A stretch of DNA of 41,117 bases from DATCTV01 sp964400685 (GTDB lineage Bacteria > Desulfobacterota > Desulfomonilia > UBA1062), in NCBI GenBank assembly GCA_964400685.1, contig CAYNVT010000028.1:1-41117 (forward strand), read 5' to 3'. How positions within the stretch are numbered: the stretch's first letter is position 1; every line of letters starts with the position of its first letter. Of the stretch, positions 16,921-25,985 are shown piece by piece. The notes under the pieces are model-generated. The model was not told where the DNA came from and did no database searches. It saw only the letters and a list, made by a program, of their open reading frames with translations. Position numbers and translations under genes: made by a program.

Positions 16921-17766
16921 CTAATTGAAAGTCGTACGAGGCGATCCAAGCTTTCCTCCGATCGAAATCCTTACATTTTCGTTTCCTGACGAACCAAGAA
17001 AAGACCTGTATGCCGGAGACAATCTCAGACCGACCACCAGATTCAGGTCAGAAGCATCAAGACTGCCTCCCATTTTCATATCGCCGCGCATATTCCCGGA
17101 AACATCGTTTCCTGTCAGGTCCGCTTTTGAAATCTTAAGTAATCCATCGTCCATCTTTGCCTTCAGTTCAAATTTGCTGAATGGGATGGCGGCGATAGGA
17201 AAGCTCTGGATGTTAAGCGGTATCTGACCGTTTTCGACAATAAGGTTTATCTCGCCTTCTGACCTTTCAGGTTGATTTTTAATATACGTAACATCCACAT
17301 CTCCGTTGGCCGTGCCTGACAATTCGTCGAGTTTTTTTGAAAAATGTCTGATTACGGACAGTTCAAATTTCTTCATGCTCAGCTCAACATCAATCCTGTT
17401 TCCGATTTTGAAAAAGGTCGTTGCAAAACGCCCTTTAAGCAAGCCCTTTCCTTCTGTCATTTTAACACCCAGGGCGAACCTGCCGATGAACAGTGGCAGT
17501 ATCTTCGGTTTCAATGTAAGGCTGTCAACGGCATGCTCATCCGATATATCAAGTCCCATCATTGTCCAGCCTATCGGCAGTGCGGGTTTTATTGCATTTA
17601 TTGAAACATTCATATCGGTGAGCCTGCTTAACGCATCCTCGAATTTCGGTTTCAGCGCATAATATGGGAACAGCAGGTATGAAAACAGCAGGACACAGAA
17701 CACCCCATAGATAATATAAAGAAATTTTTTCCAGAAATTAGATTTAACCTCAATAGTATTAACCAT
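16921..17766 (-). CDS. gspN: Type II secretion system protein GspN
   Basis: 281 aa. One N-terminal membrane helix at about 13-33 is followed by a periplasmic beta-rich domain (for example KLSPAYRSFLGSSGNENVRISIGGKLGSPRT at the C-terminus, typical of GspN ends). GspN is an accessory part of T2SS that is found in a subset of systems. It starts inside the end of gspM (8-base overlap, ATGG..TAA) and is the last of nine gsp genes. The call rests on position and on its architecture, which matches the GspN family; sequence identity in this family is low. Confidence 0.75.
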   Translation of the reverse strand: MVNTIEVKSNFWKKFLYIIYGVFCVLLFSYLLFPYYALKPKFEDALSRLTDMNVSINAIKPALPIGWTMMGLDISDEHAVDSLTLKPKILPLFIGRFALGVKMTEGKGLLKGRFATTFFKIGNRIDVELSMKKFELSVIRHFSKKLDELSGTANGDVDVTYIKNQPERSEGEINLIVENGQIPLNIQSFPIAAIPFSKFELKAKMDDGLLKISKADLTGNDVSGNMRGDMKMGGSLDASDLNLVVGLRLSPAYRSFLGSSGNENVRISIGGKLGSPRTTFN

Positions 17767-18310
17767 TTATCTGCACCTGAAAAGTGACATCTATGGTCTT
17801 ATCCTTTTCCGACTTTCTGAGATTGAATCGATTGAATTTCAGGCTCGTGGGCGAGGTGTCTATACCATAAAGAAATCCTATCAGATCTCCTTCGGAAATA
17901 CCCTTTACCCTTATTTCTACTGCCTCTCTTTTATTATCCGCCAGCGCTACCGGCTTCATATACTCTATCTTGTTCTTGATATTCTGCTTCTCGGCAAGGT
18001 CCTCGAGATATCCGAACACGGTAAAATCACCCCTCGACGCCCGGCTGCCTGCATTTGCTGCTTCAATCGCTTTTATCTTCGAGCCGATTTCATACACCTT
18101 GCTTAACTGCTTTTCCTTTATATCGATATTTTTCTCCATCCTTGCATTGAGCCTTCCGAGGGGAAGTACTATAAAAACAATAAGAATAAACAGCATGGCA
18201 AAACCACCGCCGGCAAAAAGATATTGCTTCTCTCTTCTGGTAAGCTTCTCATTCAGCTTATCATTCAATTCATCTTTTATTCTGATCATATCCCTTACAT
18301 TGATCTTCAT
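17759..18310 (-). CDS. gspM: Type II secretion system protein GspM
   Basis: 183 aa. A basic cytoplasmic start with a coiled-coil-like stretch (about 5-28) precedes a membrane helix (about 32-51) and a periplasmic coiled-coil/ferredoxin-like part ending in VTFQVQING. This bitopic layout and position between gspL and gspN identify GspM, which pairs with GspL in the inner membrane platform. It overlaps gspL by four bases (ATGA). Confidence 0.8.
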   Translation of the reverse strand: MKINVRDMIRIKDELNDKLNEKLTRREKQYLFAGGGFAMLFILIVFIVLPLGRLNARMEKNIDIKEKQLSKVYEIGSKIKAIEAANAGSRASRGDFTVFGYLEDLAEKQNIKNKIEYMKPVALADNKREAVEIRVKGISEGDLIGFLYGIDTSPTSLKFNRFNLRKSEKDKTIDVTFQVQING

Positions 18311-19809
18311 TTCGGACCGCCCATGGAACAGGTTAATTTGAATATGACCTTCTGGTCATTCTTGTTTACATTTGCGGATATGATTTTCACTTCTCTTATA
18401 AACGGGATCTTTGAAATACCTGCTCTGATCTTTTCGACATTTTCATACGAATCCGTTGTGCCTGAGAGTGTCAGTGCGTTTTCATCGAGCGTAAGGGAAT
18501 CAATTATCGTATTCAGATCCGCCGGAATCTTTTCGCTCAGTTCCCTCATGACGACAAGGGGTGATTCTCCAGCACCAGCGCCAGTTCCATAGTCGGAATT
18601 AAGGTCTTTGAGCCTCTGCTCAAGCTGGATGACAGGGTCTACCATCGGCGACCCGGGCGGCATAAGCATTGTAAACTGTTTTTTAACCTGCGCATCGAGC
18701 TTGTGGCTGATCCTGCTCTTTAAGACAGTGTCCGCCGTATAGCCGATGCCCCACAGCACGATAAGAACTATGGCTGCCTTTATCCATACACCGAACTGCG
18801 CCTTCAATTTTCCCAGTTGAGCTGAAAACGGATTGGCGTTCTGATAAAAATTCACCATGTCCGCCTTGTCTTCTCCCCTGAAGGCAAGTGATACCGACAT
18901 GAACGAGAGCATCATGTCCTTTGTTGAGCCGTCATATATGATACCTTTAAAGGAAGGCTGGCTGTTGTATATTTCCGAACTCTCAAGCATGGCTGAAAAA
19001 TCGTTGATGCACGTGGCATAACCCGCAGGAATCGCTATATAGTTCTCAACTTCCCGCGGAATCTTGTAAAGCGATATCATCACTTCCATTATAAGCCTGT
19101 CGAGGTGGCCGCCTCCGTCAATGCCTGTTTTCATGGCCTTTTCAAATGCATCGTTCATGGTTATCGCCATGTCTTTCGCCACGGACTCGAGAAGCATTTC
19201 AAAACCCTGAGGCAGGGAACCCATGTGTTTGACAACGTTGCCATGCAGTATGCAGATCGATGTGTCTCTCCAGCCCATGTGGATTACGACATATCCCTTT
19301 TCTTCTCCGAGATTGAATATGTTCCTGGCACCGGCGCCTATTGCCGATGATGGGGCTTCGAGAACTTCGGGGTCAATGCCAGCGCTTCTCAGACCCGATA
19401 TTATTTTTTCGACCTCTGTCTTTCTGGCCGCAGCAGCCTCGATGAGCGTCTCTCCCGCATCATCCTTTCCGACTATTACAAAATCCACCTTTAGATCATC
19501 CCCGACAGGGAGCAGGGTTTCAGCCTCGGGGCCAACCGTTTCCGCAATCTTTTTTCTGTCGGTAAACGGCCTTTTCATCTGGCGGTACATGACATACTGA
19601 CCCGATAAGGCTGTTATATTTTTCTCGGCACGAAAACCAATTTCCGAGACAAGTGATTTTATGTCCTCATCAAGGCTCTTGACCGGACGGCCTTGAGTTA
19701 CATCTCTCCTTCGTCTTATAAGCTTTTCTATGGTTGAGTCTCCAGAGTTCAAAAGGCAGGCCTGTATTTCGGTATCGTCTCCGTAAACACCCAGAGAGTA
19801 TCTTGCCAT
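18307..19809 (-). CDS. gspL: Type II secretion system protein GspL
   Basis: 500 aa. Residues about 1-325 form an ASKHA-type cytoplasmic domain (start MARYSLGVYGDD, and a GYVVIHMGWRDTSICILHG stretch like the PilM/GspL nucleotide-fold core). One membrane helix lies at about 343-362 (AAIVLIVLWGIGYTADTVL), and a periplasmic coiled-coil plus ferredoxin-like domain follows (about 375-500). GspL links the GspE ATPase to the membrane platform and binds GspM. It overlaps gspM by four bases, and the gspK gene ends 20 bases before its start. Confidence 0.85.
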   Translation of the reverse strand: MARYSLGVYGDDTEIQACLLNSGDSTIEKLIRRRRDVTQGRPVKSLDEDIKSLVSEIGFRAEKNITALSGQYVMYRQMKRPFTDRKKIAETVGPEAETLLPVGDDLKVDFVIVGKDDAGETLIEAAAARKTEVEKIISGLRSAGIDPEVLEAPSSAIGAGARNIFNLGEEKGYVVIHMGWRDTSICILHGNVVKHMGSLPQGFEMLLESVAKDMAITMNDAFEKAMKTGIDGGGHLDRLIMEVMISLYKIPREVENYIAIPAGYATCINDFSAMLESSEIYNSQPSFKGIIYDGSTKDMMLSFMSVSLAFRGEDKADMVNFYQNANPFSAQLGKLKAQFGVWIKAAIVLIVLWGIGYTADTVLKSRISHKLDAQVKKQFTMLMPPGSPMVDPVIQLEQRLKDLNSDYGTGAGAGESPLVVMRELSEKIPADLNTIIDSLTLDENALTLSGTTDSYENVEKIRAGISKIPFIREVKIISANVNKNDQKVIFKLTCSMGGPK

Positions 19810-19829
19810 ATATGAGCCGCTCCCCTTGT

Positions 19830-20849
19830 TTAATATATTTTGTAATATACTATTTGCGGGGCACTATTATCAATCATAAAGAGCTTTGCTTTTGTATTAA
19901 CCGTAGCACCCGTTGATTTTATTGTACCTTTAATGGTCACACTGAACATGGTGCTTTTAACATCAACCATTGCCTGTAACTTAGGACCATTAACTTCCGG
20001 ATTATCCACCAAAGAATTGTAATTTCCGATGCATTTCAAAACTTCATCTATCTTTTTAAACGGCCTGCAGTTAATGATCCGTTCAACCATATCTTCGTCA
20101 ATCCCTGGAGCAAGGCTCTCCAGAACCTCTTTCGAAGCGGTATTCACATTGACTACACCCTTGCCCATTGGACCTGTCCCGGCCGTGACAAACTGCCCTA
20201 TGCCCTTGTAGTCCTCTGTCCCGTAAAACCATTCCTTTTTCATACCTTTAACCAGAAGAATCTCTTCCGGTGAGTCCATAGGCCCGTCTTTGCAGTCATA
20301 AGGTTCGTCCTGACTCTGGTAATATTCATCCTCCGCGCCTCCTGATTCCTGACGCTCATTGTCCATGTCAATCCAGTCGCAGATGTTATTAATAAGGTCT
20401 TCAGCCTCTTGGGGTAATATATCTATTTTAAGCACTTCAACCATCAGTTTTTGAAGCTGTGCTGCCCTTAATTCATTCTTTACATACTTGTCTCCACTCA
20501 GCTCAACCAGACTGTTTATATCGAGCTTCGAGCACTCATCGGTGATGTTTCCCTCAATGATCATGTCTTCAAGGCTGCCGCTCGCAACCATCATGAATTG
20601 AGAAAATTTTGCCCAGTCCTCATCATCTGCATCATATTCGTTGTCGTCTTCGGCCAGTATGGACATTGCAGCCTCCACCCCGGCGCTTCCCAGATACTGC
20701 GTCTGGATGGAACCCTTGAAGTTATAGGCAAGCGCCCTGTCCATACCCTGATCGGTTTTGAAATTGAATATGAGTATATAGAACAGCGCACATACAGCCA
20801 GCACGAGTATCAGCACCACCCCTTTTTTATCCCTGGCAAGCGGTTTCAT
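19830..20849 (-). CDS. gspK: Type II secretion minor pseudopilin GspK
   Basis: 339 aa. The N-terminus is KKGVVLILVLAVCALFYILI, a prepilin-type region (no classic GFTLIE but the KKG-V-hydrophobic pattern of GspK) with a long soluble domain of two alpha-domains. An acidic insert (about residues 170-200) may bind calcium, as in GspK family structures. A conserved helix-hairpin element appears at about 230-270 (VNVNTASKEVLESLAPG). GspK caps the tip of the pseudopilus. The start overlaps the gspJ end by four bases. Confidence 0.85.
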   Translation of the reverse strand: MKPLARDKKGVVLILVLAVCALFYILIFNFKTDQGMDRALAYNFKGSIQTQYLGSAGVEAAMSILAEDDNEYDADDEDWAKFSQFMMVASGSLEDMIIEGNITDECSKLDINSLVELSGDKYVKNELRAAQLQKLMVEVLKIDILPQEAEDLINNICDWIDMDNERQESGGAEDEYYQSQDEPYDCKDGPMDSPEEILLVKGMKKEWFYGTEDYKGIGQFVTAGTGPMGKGVVNVNTASKEVLESLAPGIDEDMVERIINCRPFKKIDEVLKCIGNYNSLVDNPEVNGPKLQAMVDVKSTMFSVTIKGTIKSTGATVNTKAKLFMIDNSAPQIVYYKIY

Positions 20850-21640
20850 TCCTGCTTCTCCCCGCTTGACTGCAACTGCATCTTTGCTATCACCGGAGAG
20901 GCAACCCCGGTAAACGAAAATGTATCGTTGCCGTTTTTAAAGTTTATCGTTATCTTGATTAAATATGGCAGAGCCGGAGGGGAGGTGTTTGTTGCATCCC
21001 ACTCATCGGTTTCTTTTCCGCTTCTGTCGAAATAGACTATATTCATTGAAAGAACGTCCTCGGCGATTTCCATGCCGGGGTTTTTCCCTGAGTCGGTTAT
21101 CCCGTCATGGGGCTTGTTGTCCTCACGTCTTATGAGAAAATAGAGCCCCTTATTGTCAGGGTCTTCTTTAAGCTCGTAGTCAACCTCGTTCACAATGCCG
21201 TCTATGTCGCCAAGGCCGATACTGCTCGTGGTGGTGAAATATATCTTGTCCGTATCATTCGTCCCGTCATTCTCATTCTTTCCTATGAACCTGTATTTCT
21301 GGGCAAGCTCGTTGGCCTTTTCATTGCTTTTGATGTCATCGTCCAATATGAGATACGGGGAAAAATATATACAGCTCAGATCCTTTATCATCCGGTCAAG
21401 ACATAGCCTCGCCATCTGGTAAACTTCTGTCTGGACCGCAACCGTACTTGTCACCTTATGCGACTGGTAAAAGGTTACATAGACCGTACCCATGACAACA
21501 GCGGATATGGCAATCGCCAGTATCACTTCTATCAGGGTAAAGCCCTTTCTTCCCTGCCCTGAATTCATTGTTGTTATGCGCGGGGCGACATTACCATTGA
21601 CGGCTGCGCTTGAATGAAGATTATTTTTATCAGCTTGCAT
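20846..21640 (-). CDS. gspJ: Type II secretion minor pseudopilin GspJ
   Basis: 264 aa as drawn. The prepilin signal is GRKG^FTLIEVILAIAIS, with cleavage after the Gly. The hydrophobic helix follows and then a beta-rich globular domain. If the in-frame ATG at 21568 is used, the leader is nine residues (MNSGQGRKG), the usual length; the upstream ATG at 21640 would give a 33-residue leader, so the true start may be 21568, although neither has a clear ribosome site. It sits between gspI and gspK and is part of the pseudopilus tip complex. Confidence 0.85.
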   Translation of the reverse strand: MQADKNNLHSSAAVNGNVAPRITTMNSGQGRKGFTLIEVILAIAISAVVMGTVYVTFYQSHKVTSTVAVQTEVYQMARLCLDRMIKDLSCIYFSPYLILDDDIKSNEKANELAQKYRFIGKNENDGTNDTDKIYFTTTSSIGLGDIDGIVNEVDYELKEDPDNKGLYFLIRREDNKPHDGITDSGKNPGMEIAEDVLSMNIVYFDRSGKETDEWDATNTSPPALPYLIKITINFKNGNDTFSFTGVASPVIAKMQLQSSGEKQE

Positions 21641-22025
21641 ACATGAAAGTTATGATCTTATTCTGGTAGGCATCTCTGCCTGTTCCAAATTTTACTGTCA
21701 GCGTGTATTTATAGTAGGCAGCCAGTGGTGTAGCCTCGACATCTTCTACGTACGTGTATCCGGGATAATCCGCTCCGAAATCTCCGCTTTTCTGTCCCGG
21801 TGTCGGCTTCTCTTCAGTAATGCCTGCTTTAACCTCTGAAATATGCCTTTCTGCAAGAAGTGTCGACGTTGTCATGAACTTTGACTGCGAGCACATTTTT
21901 ATGCCCTCGGCCTCAGCCTCGAGAAGCGCCATGAACATAACGCTTAAAAAAACCATGGCAATCATTACTTCAAGCAGAGAAAATCCGTTATTCCTTGCCA
22001 TATCCCATCTCGATATAACTGTCAT
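21630..22025 (-). CDS. gspI: Type II secretion minor pseudopilin GspI
   Basis: 131 aa. A prepilin signal NNG^FSLLEVMIAMVFLSVMF gives the helix; the globular part is short, as in GspI. The second in-frame ATG at 22001 would give a leader of only six residues (MARNNG) and is the more typical form; the ATG at 22025 is kept as the outer limit. It overlaps gspH, and its end overlaps the outer gspJ start. GspI nucleates the tip complex with GspJ and GspK. Confidence 0.85.
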   Translation of the reverse strand: MTVISRWDMARNNGFSLLEVMIAMVFLSVMFMALLEAEAEGIKMCSQSKFMTTSTLLAERHISEVKAGITEEKPTPGQKSGDFGADYPGYTYVEDVEATPLAAYYKYTLTVKFGTGRDAYQNKIITFMYAS

Positions 22026-22506
22026 GAACCTTGAACTTGCCTGAAAACGGCTTTACTTCCAGCGTATATATCTTGTCTCCACTACCTTCAAGATAAATGA
22101 GGCTCTTCTCGATTATTCCGTCTGTATTTACCTTTAGTTCGGCTTTGCCCTGATCTTTTTTCGGCTGATTCATGGTCTTTACGCCCTTAACCTCGATTGA
22201 ATCAGGGAGTGTGACCTTTTTTTCCAGTTCGGGTTCTTTTCCGGAGCTTTCCGGCACCGGATAGAAACCGGCTGTCCTGTTATCGATATCATACTGGATA
22301 TAACAGGGCTTGTGCTGGTTTACCGCATAGGTCTTTGCGTTCAGATACAGGCCTTCCAGCATCCTCTGGGCTACGTCTATATCGGAATTGGTAAGACTGG
22401 TTATTATACGGGGAGCTGCATATCCAAGAACAATACTGATGATCGCCATGACGATCATCAGCTCAAGGAGAGTGAACCCCCTATTGGGACTGTTCCTGCG
22501 TCTCAC
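21988..22506 (-). CDS. gspH: Type II secretion minor pseudopilin GspH
   Basis: 172 aa. The leader is MRRRNSPNRG^FTLLELMIVMAIISIVLGYAAP, a canonical prepilin signal with Glu at position +5 after cleavage, then a beta-rich globular domain that fits the GspH/FimT family. Prepilin peptidase would cut after the Gly; no gspO gene is visible in the window. It overlaps gspG by 26 bases and precedes gspI, the normal order of T2SS operons. Confidence 0.9.
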   Translation of the reverse strand: MRRRNSPNRGFTLLELMIVMAIISIVLGYAAPRIITSLTNSDIDVAQRMLEGLYLNAKTYAVNQHKPCYIQYDIDNRTAGFYPVPESSGKEPELEKKVTLPDSIEVKGVKTMNQPKKDQGKAELKVNTDGIIEKSLIYLEGSGDKIYTLEVKPFSGKFKVHDSYIEMGYGKE

Positions 22507-22933
22507 TTTCCCAGTTCCCTATTATTTTGCTCTGATCTCCGCCCGGACCGTCAGGGCCGTAAGAGAATATATCAATACCATTTACATTATGGGTTCCGGG
22601 ATTCAAGTACATATATTCGTTTCCCCAGGGGTCTTTGGGAACTTTTCCCTTTTCCAGGTAACCGCCTTCTTTCCAGTTCTTGGGAATATTTCCTACAACA
22701 GGCTTTTCCACAAGGGCCTTGAGTCCCTGTTCGGTCGACGGATATTCAAAATTTTCCAGTTTGTAGAGCTTGAGCGCATCTTCAAGCGTCTGTATCTGAA
22801 TCTTCGTCTGGTTTATTCTTGCCTTTTCCGGCTCCTTCATCAGATTTGTGGCGACAAATGTGACGAGAATGCCAAGAATAACCACGACCACAAGCAGTTC
22901 GATAAGCGTAAATCCTCTTTTATCAGTATGCAT
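22481..22933 (-). CDS. gspG: Type II secretion major pseudopilin GspG
   Basis: 150 aa, the usual size. The signal KRG^FTLIELLVVVVILGIL is canonical, then QIQTLEDALKLYKLENFEYPSTEQGLKALVEKP is the classic GspG alpha-region, and DPWGNEYMYLNPGTHNVNGIDIFSYGPDGPGG the conserved calcium-binding loop region. It forms the pseudopilus shaft that pushes folded substrates through the secretin. It lies 15 bases after gspF. Confidence 0.95.
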   Translation of the reverse strand: MHTDKRGFTLIELLVVVVILGILVTFVATNLMKEPEKARINQTKIQIQTLEDALKLYKLENFEYPSTEQGLKALVEKPVVGNIPKNWKEGGYLEKGKVPKDPWGNEYMYLNPGTHNVNGIDIFSYGPDGPGGDQSKIIGNWESETQEQSQ

Positions 22934-22948
22934 TCTCTTCCCCCTTTT

Positions 22949-24172
22949 CTACTTGATTGCTGTGCTCATCTGTATCATCGGCAACAGGACAGAAATAATA
23001 ATGAATCCTACTATAAACGCCATGAATATAATCATAACAGGTTCGAGCACTGAAGTGAGCCCGGCAACCGATGTTTCGATATCGTCTTCATAGGCATCCG
23101 CGGCCTTGATTAACATTTCTTCAAGGGTGCCGCTCCGCTCTCCCACTTCAACCATATGATACACCATTGACGGAAATATCCCCGACCTTTTAAGAGGCGC
23201 CGCTAGCGTCGAACCCTCGATGATATCGTTTGTCGCCTCGCTCAGATAAGCCTCCATAACCCTGTTCTGGACAATCGTTTTGACAATATTCATTGCCTCG
23301 ACAATAGGGACCCCTGCCGTTAAAAGCGTTCCCAGCGTTCTTGCAAATCTGGCAACCGACACCTTAATAAATACAGGTCCGAACAAAGGCATGCGCATCT
23401 TTAACTTATCGAATTTAAGGGCACCCTTGTCGGTCTTTTTCCAACGGCTGAAGAGAAACATCGCAACAACAAACAGAAGTATTATAATCCACCACGTCTT
23501 CCCGAGGAAAGCGCTGATCACAATCAGAATCTTCGTGGGAAGGGGCAAGGTCTGATGCATGCTTTCGAACATCGAGACAACCTTGGGAACAATCGTCGTC
23601 AAAAGAAAAAATACTATGCCGACTGCTACAAACAGCAAAAGTACAGGATATATCATTGCCGACTGGACCTTTGCCATGAGCTTGCGCTGGCCTTCGAGAA
23701 AATCCGCAAGACGGTCGAGAACTATGTCCAGGGCGCCGCTGGCCTCTCCTGATCTGACCATGTTTACATACAGATCGGGGAATATCTTCTTGTGCTGAGC
23801 CAGTGCGTCTGCAAAACCGGAGCCTTCGTTCACTGCATCCCTTACCTGGGCCATTGTCTTTTTGAGAGTGGGATTATCTGTCTGATCATACAGGGCGCTA
23901 AGAGCCTCAACCAGCGGGACACTTGCCCCTATAAGGGTTGAAAGCTGCCTTGTAATAATTGCGACATCCTCTTTTTTGACTTTGCCGAGGATGTCGCGGA
24001 TATTTGCCGTGCCGGTCTGTACGGCACCAACAGGGGCCTCTTCATTAATGGAACTTACAAAAAGGCCCATTGCCTTCAGCTTGACTTTCGCTTCTCTAAG
24101 GGATGCTGCATCCAGCATCCCTTTTTCGGTCTTACCTTTATCGGTATAACCTGTCCAGCTGTATAGTGGCAA
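22949..24172 (-). CDS. gspF: Type II secretion inner membrane protein GspF
   Basis: 407 aa, full length. It begins MPLYSWTGYTDKGKTEKGML, the GspF start, with two repeated T2SSF domains, each ending in a membrane segment: about 170-195, 220-240 and 375-400. Conserved patterns such as FPDLYVNMVRSGEASGALD and FPSMVYHMVEVGERSGTLEEML are present. GspF is the polytopic platform protein that binds GspE and GspL. It starts nine bases after the parvulin gene, so the two belong to one operon. gspE and gspD, which usually precede it, are absent here. Confidence 0.95.
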   Translation of the reverse strand: MPLYSWTGYTDKGKTEKGMLDAASLREAKVKLKAMGLFVSSINEEAPVGAVQTGTANIRDILGKVKKEDVAIITRQLSTLIGASVPLVEALSALYDQTDNPTLKKTMAQVRDAVNEGSGFADALAQHKKIFPDLYVNMVRSGEASGALDIVLDRLADFLEGQRKLMAKVQSAMIYPVLLLFVAVGIVFFLLTTIVPKVVSMFESMHQTLPLPTKILIVISAFLGKTWWIIILLFVVAMFLFSRWKKTDKGALKFDKLKMRMPLFGPVFIKVSVARFARTLGTLLTAGVPIVEAMNIVKTIVQNRVMEAYLSEATNDIIEGSTLAAPLKRSGIFPSMVYHMVEVGERSGTLEEMLIKAADAYEDDIETSVAGLTSVLEPVMIIFMAFIVGFIIISVLLPMIQMSTAIK

Positions 24173-24181
24173 GGCTACTCC

Positions 24182-25174
24182 TTACTTTGCCGGGGCTGCC
24201 TGCTGAGGTGCTGCATTTGGTGCATTCTGTGGAGCCGGTGCTCCGGGAGCTGCTTCACCTGGTGCGCCTGGAGTTGCAGGAGCCTGTTTGGCTGCTTCTT
24301 CCTGCGCCTTCTTGAAGTATTCCTCATTTATTGTAATCGGGAAATCCTTCTTTACCTGCTCTTTAAGCTTGTTAATGGCTTCCTCTTTCTTTTCTCTCTG
24401 AAGCTGCCTTTCTATCTGGGGTTTTATTTCAGCAAGATTCTTTTCTTTCTTGGCCTCGACATCGTCACATATAATAATGTGATAACCGAAAGAGGATTTC
24501 ACAATCCCGCTCATCTGACCTTTTTTCAGGGCAAATGCGGCCTTTTCAAACTGAGGATCCATTCTCCCCTGTGTCACCCATCCAAGGTCTCCACCCCTCT
24601 GGCTCGAAGGACACTTTGATTTTTCTTTTGCCAGTTTGGAAAAGTCGGCGCCTTTTTTGAGCTGGGCCAGAATCGCTTTAGCTTCAGGCTCAGTGGCTAC
24701 AAGGATATGCCTTACCTTTACCCTTGGCCCCTGTTCAAACTTGTCTTTGTTATCGTTATAATACTTTGTGATGTCCGCATCGCTTATTTTAATATTTTCT
24801 ACAGTCGATTCCTCAAGATCACGGGCAAGAATCTGATCGCCTATATACTCAAGTTTCAGCTTTGTTGCAGGCTTCTTGTCAATGCCTTTCTTTTTCGCTT
24901 CCATTGCCATCATCTTTACTTCCGCCATCTTCTCTATGATTTCCCTTTTTGCCTCAGGTGTCGCATAACGCTCACGGTAAGGCTCTGGAATCTGAGACAG
25001 TATTGCATCCAGGTCGGAATCCTTTATTTCGGTTGACCCTATCTTTGCTATTACATGCGGATTGCTGAACTTGACAGCCTTCTGCTCCGCAGGTTTTCCA
25101 CCCTCAGTACCCTTTGAACAGCCAACTATGGCCAATCCCAATACAACCAGTAAAATTATTAACCTTTTCACCAT
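24182..25174 (-). CDS. Parvulin-type peptidyl-prolyl isomerase lipoprotein
   Basis: About 330 aa from an ATG at 25174 with an excellent AAAGGAG ribosome site; an upstream ATG at 25243 would add a non-signal extension. The start MVKRLIILLVVLGLAIVGC is a lipoprotein signal with lipobox VG-C. A SurA/PpiC-like N-terminal helical part precedes a parvulin domain (about 145-240) with VRHILV, CPSSQRGGDLGWVTQGRM and SSFGYHIIICDDV. A C-terminal Ala/Pro-rich tail is low complexity. It is an envelope folding catalyst. As first gene of the gsp operon it probably assists folding of T2SS parts or substrates; that role is inferred. Confidence 0.85.
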   Translation of the reverse strand: MVKRLIILLVVLGLAIVGCSKGTEGGKPAEQKAVKFSNPHVIAKIGSTEIKDSDLDAILSQIPEPYRERYATPEAKREIIEKMAEVKMMAMEAKKKGIDKKPATKLKLEYIGDQILARDLEESTVENIKISDADITKYYNDNKDKFEQGPRVKVRHILVATEPEAKAILAQLKKGADFSKLAKEKSKCPSSQRGGDLGWVTQGRMDPQFEKAAFALKKGQMSGIVKSSFGYHIIICDDVEAKKEKNLAEIKPQIERQLQREKKEEAINKLKEQVKKDFPITINEEYFKKAQEEAAKQAPATPGAPGEAAPGAPAPQNAPNAAPQQAAPAK

Positions 25175-25214
25175 GTTCTCCTTTCTAATCTTTCTTAAAA
25201 TTTTTTTATCAATA

Positions 25215-25243
25215 CTTAAACTTTTTTTACGGTGTGTAGTCAA
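25215..25243 (-). promoter_or_regulatory. Possible promoter of the T2SS operon
   Basis: On the minus strand TTGACT (25243-25238) is followed after 17 bases by TTTAAG (25220-25215), about 40 bases before the parvulin start codon. The -35 matches consensus at five of six bases; the -10 is only fair. The thiamine kinase gene ends 157 bases upstream of the parvulin start, so an independent promoter here is reasonable. Confidence 0.35.
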
Positions 25244-25331
25244 AACTGGAAAGACGATAGCATCATTGAGTTTTTATGTCACTATTGATTATAGAACATT
25301 AGCCAGTCTTAATCCTGTCATAACGGGCTCT

Positions 25332-25979
25332 TCATTCCCCGCTTCTGGTAATTATTCCAATAAGAATACCATCCGAAACATTCACCTCGGCGGAATCCGA
25401 ACAGATGACATTGCTGATGCCCACAGGGAAACTCATATCCATATCGATATTATCCACCTCATATTCGAATCCTTTCAAGGTTATTCCTTTTGCATAAGGC
25501 CCAAGAGGAAGGAATGAGACAATTTCACCGGTTTCATTCATGATCATTGATTTTTTATCAATCAGGAATATTTCATGTATCCCTGTAATAATTTTAGCTT
25601 TAATACCCTGCTTCATCGCCCTGAAGAGAAGGTACACATTCGCCAGGCTATGGTCAAACCGAGAGCCTGTCCCTGCAAGTATTTCAATTTCGTCTGCGCC
25701 CTTTTCGATCGCTGTATCGACGGCAATCTGGGTATCGGTCATATCCTTTCTGCAATCATACCTGCGGATTTCTATACCTTTTGAAATGAGCTCATCCTGA
25801 ACCCCTGCTGGCAGCGAATCCATATCACCGACGACCATGTCGGGAAGAATGCCGGCATTCAGACAATATCCAGCCCCTCTGTCTGCTGCAATAACCATGG
25901 AAGTGGATTTGGCCCTTTCTTCCAACAGGACCTTTTCAGGCCTTTCACCGCCTGTTACGATCAGCACCTTCATCTTCAT
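25332..25979 (-). CDS. Thiamine pyrophosphokinase
   Basis: 215 aa. Signatures of the family are visible: VIAADRGAGYCLNAGILPDMVVGDMDSL near the start, KDMTDTQIAVDTAIEKGADEIEILAGTGSRFDHSLANVYLL (the Asp/Thr and GSRxDHxLAN motifs) and a C-terminal beta-domain with GFEYEVDNIDM and GISNVICSDSAEVNV. It transfers pyrophosphate from ATP to thiamine to make thiamine diphosphate in the cytosol. The gene lies 157 bases upstream of the parvulin start, with the rfbC-type gene six bases before it. No thiamine riboswitch was recognised nearby. Confidence 0.95.
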   Translation of the reverse strand: MKMKVLIVTGGERPEKVLLEERAKSTSMVIAADRGAGYCLNAGILPDMVVGDMDSLPAGVQDELISKGIEIRRYDCRKDMTDTQIAVDTAIEKGADEIEILAGTGSRFDHSLANVYLLFRAMKQGIKAKIITGIHEIFLIDKKSMIMNETGEIVSFLPLGPYAKGITLKGFEYEVDNIDMDMSFPVGISNVICSDSAEVNVSDGILIGIITRSGE

Positions 25980-25985
25980 TATTGT

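Noticed and set aside
25288..25293. TATAAT-like -10 box upstream of the parvulin gene
   Set aside because: A perfect hexamer, but there is no acceptable -35 at 15-19 bases; the TTGACT site closer to the gene is the better candidate.
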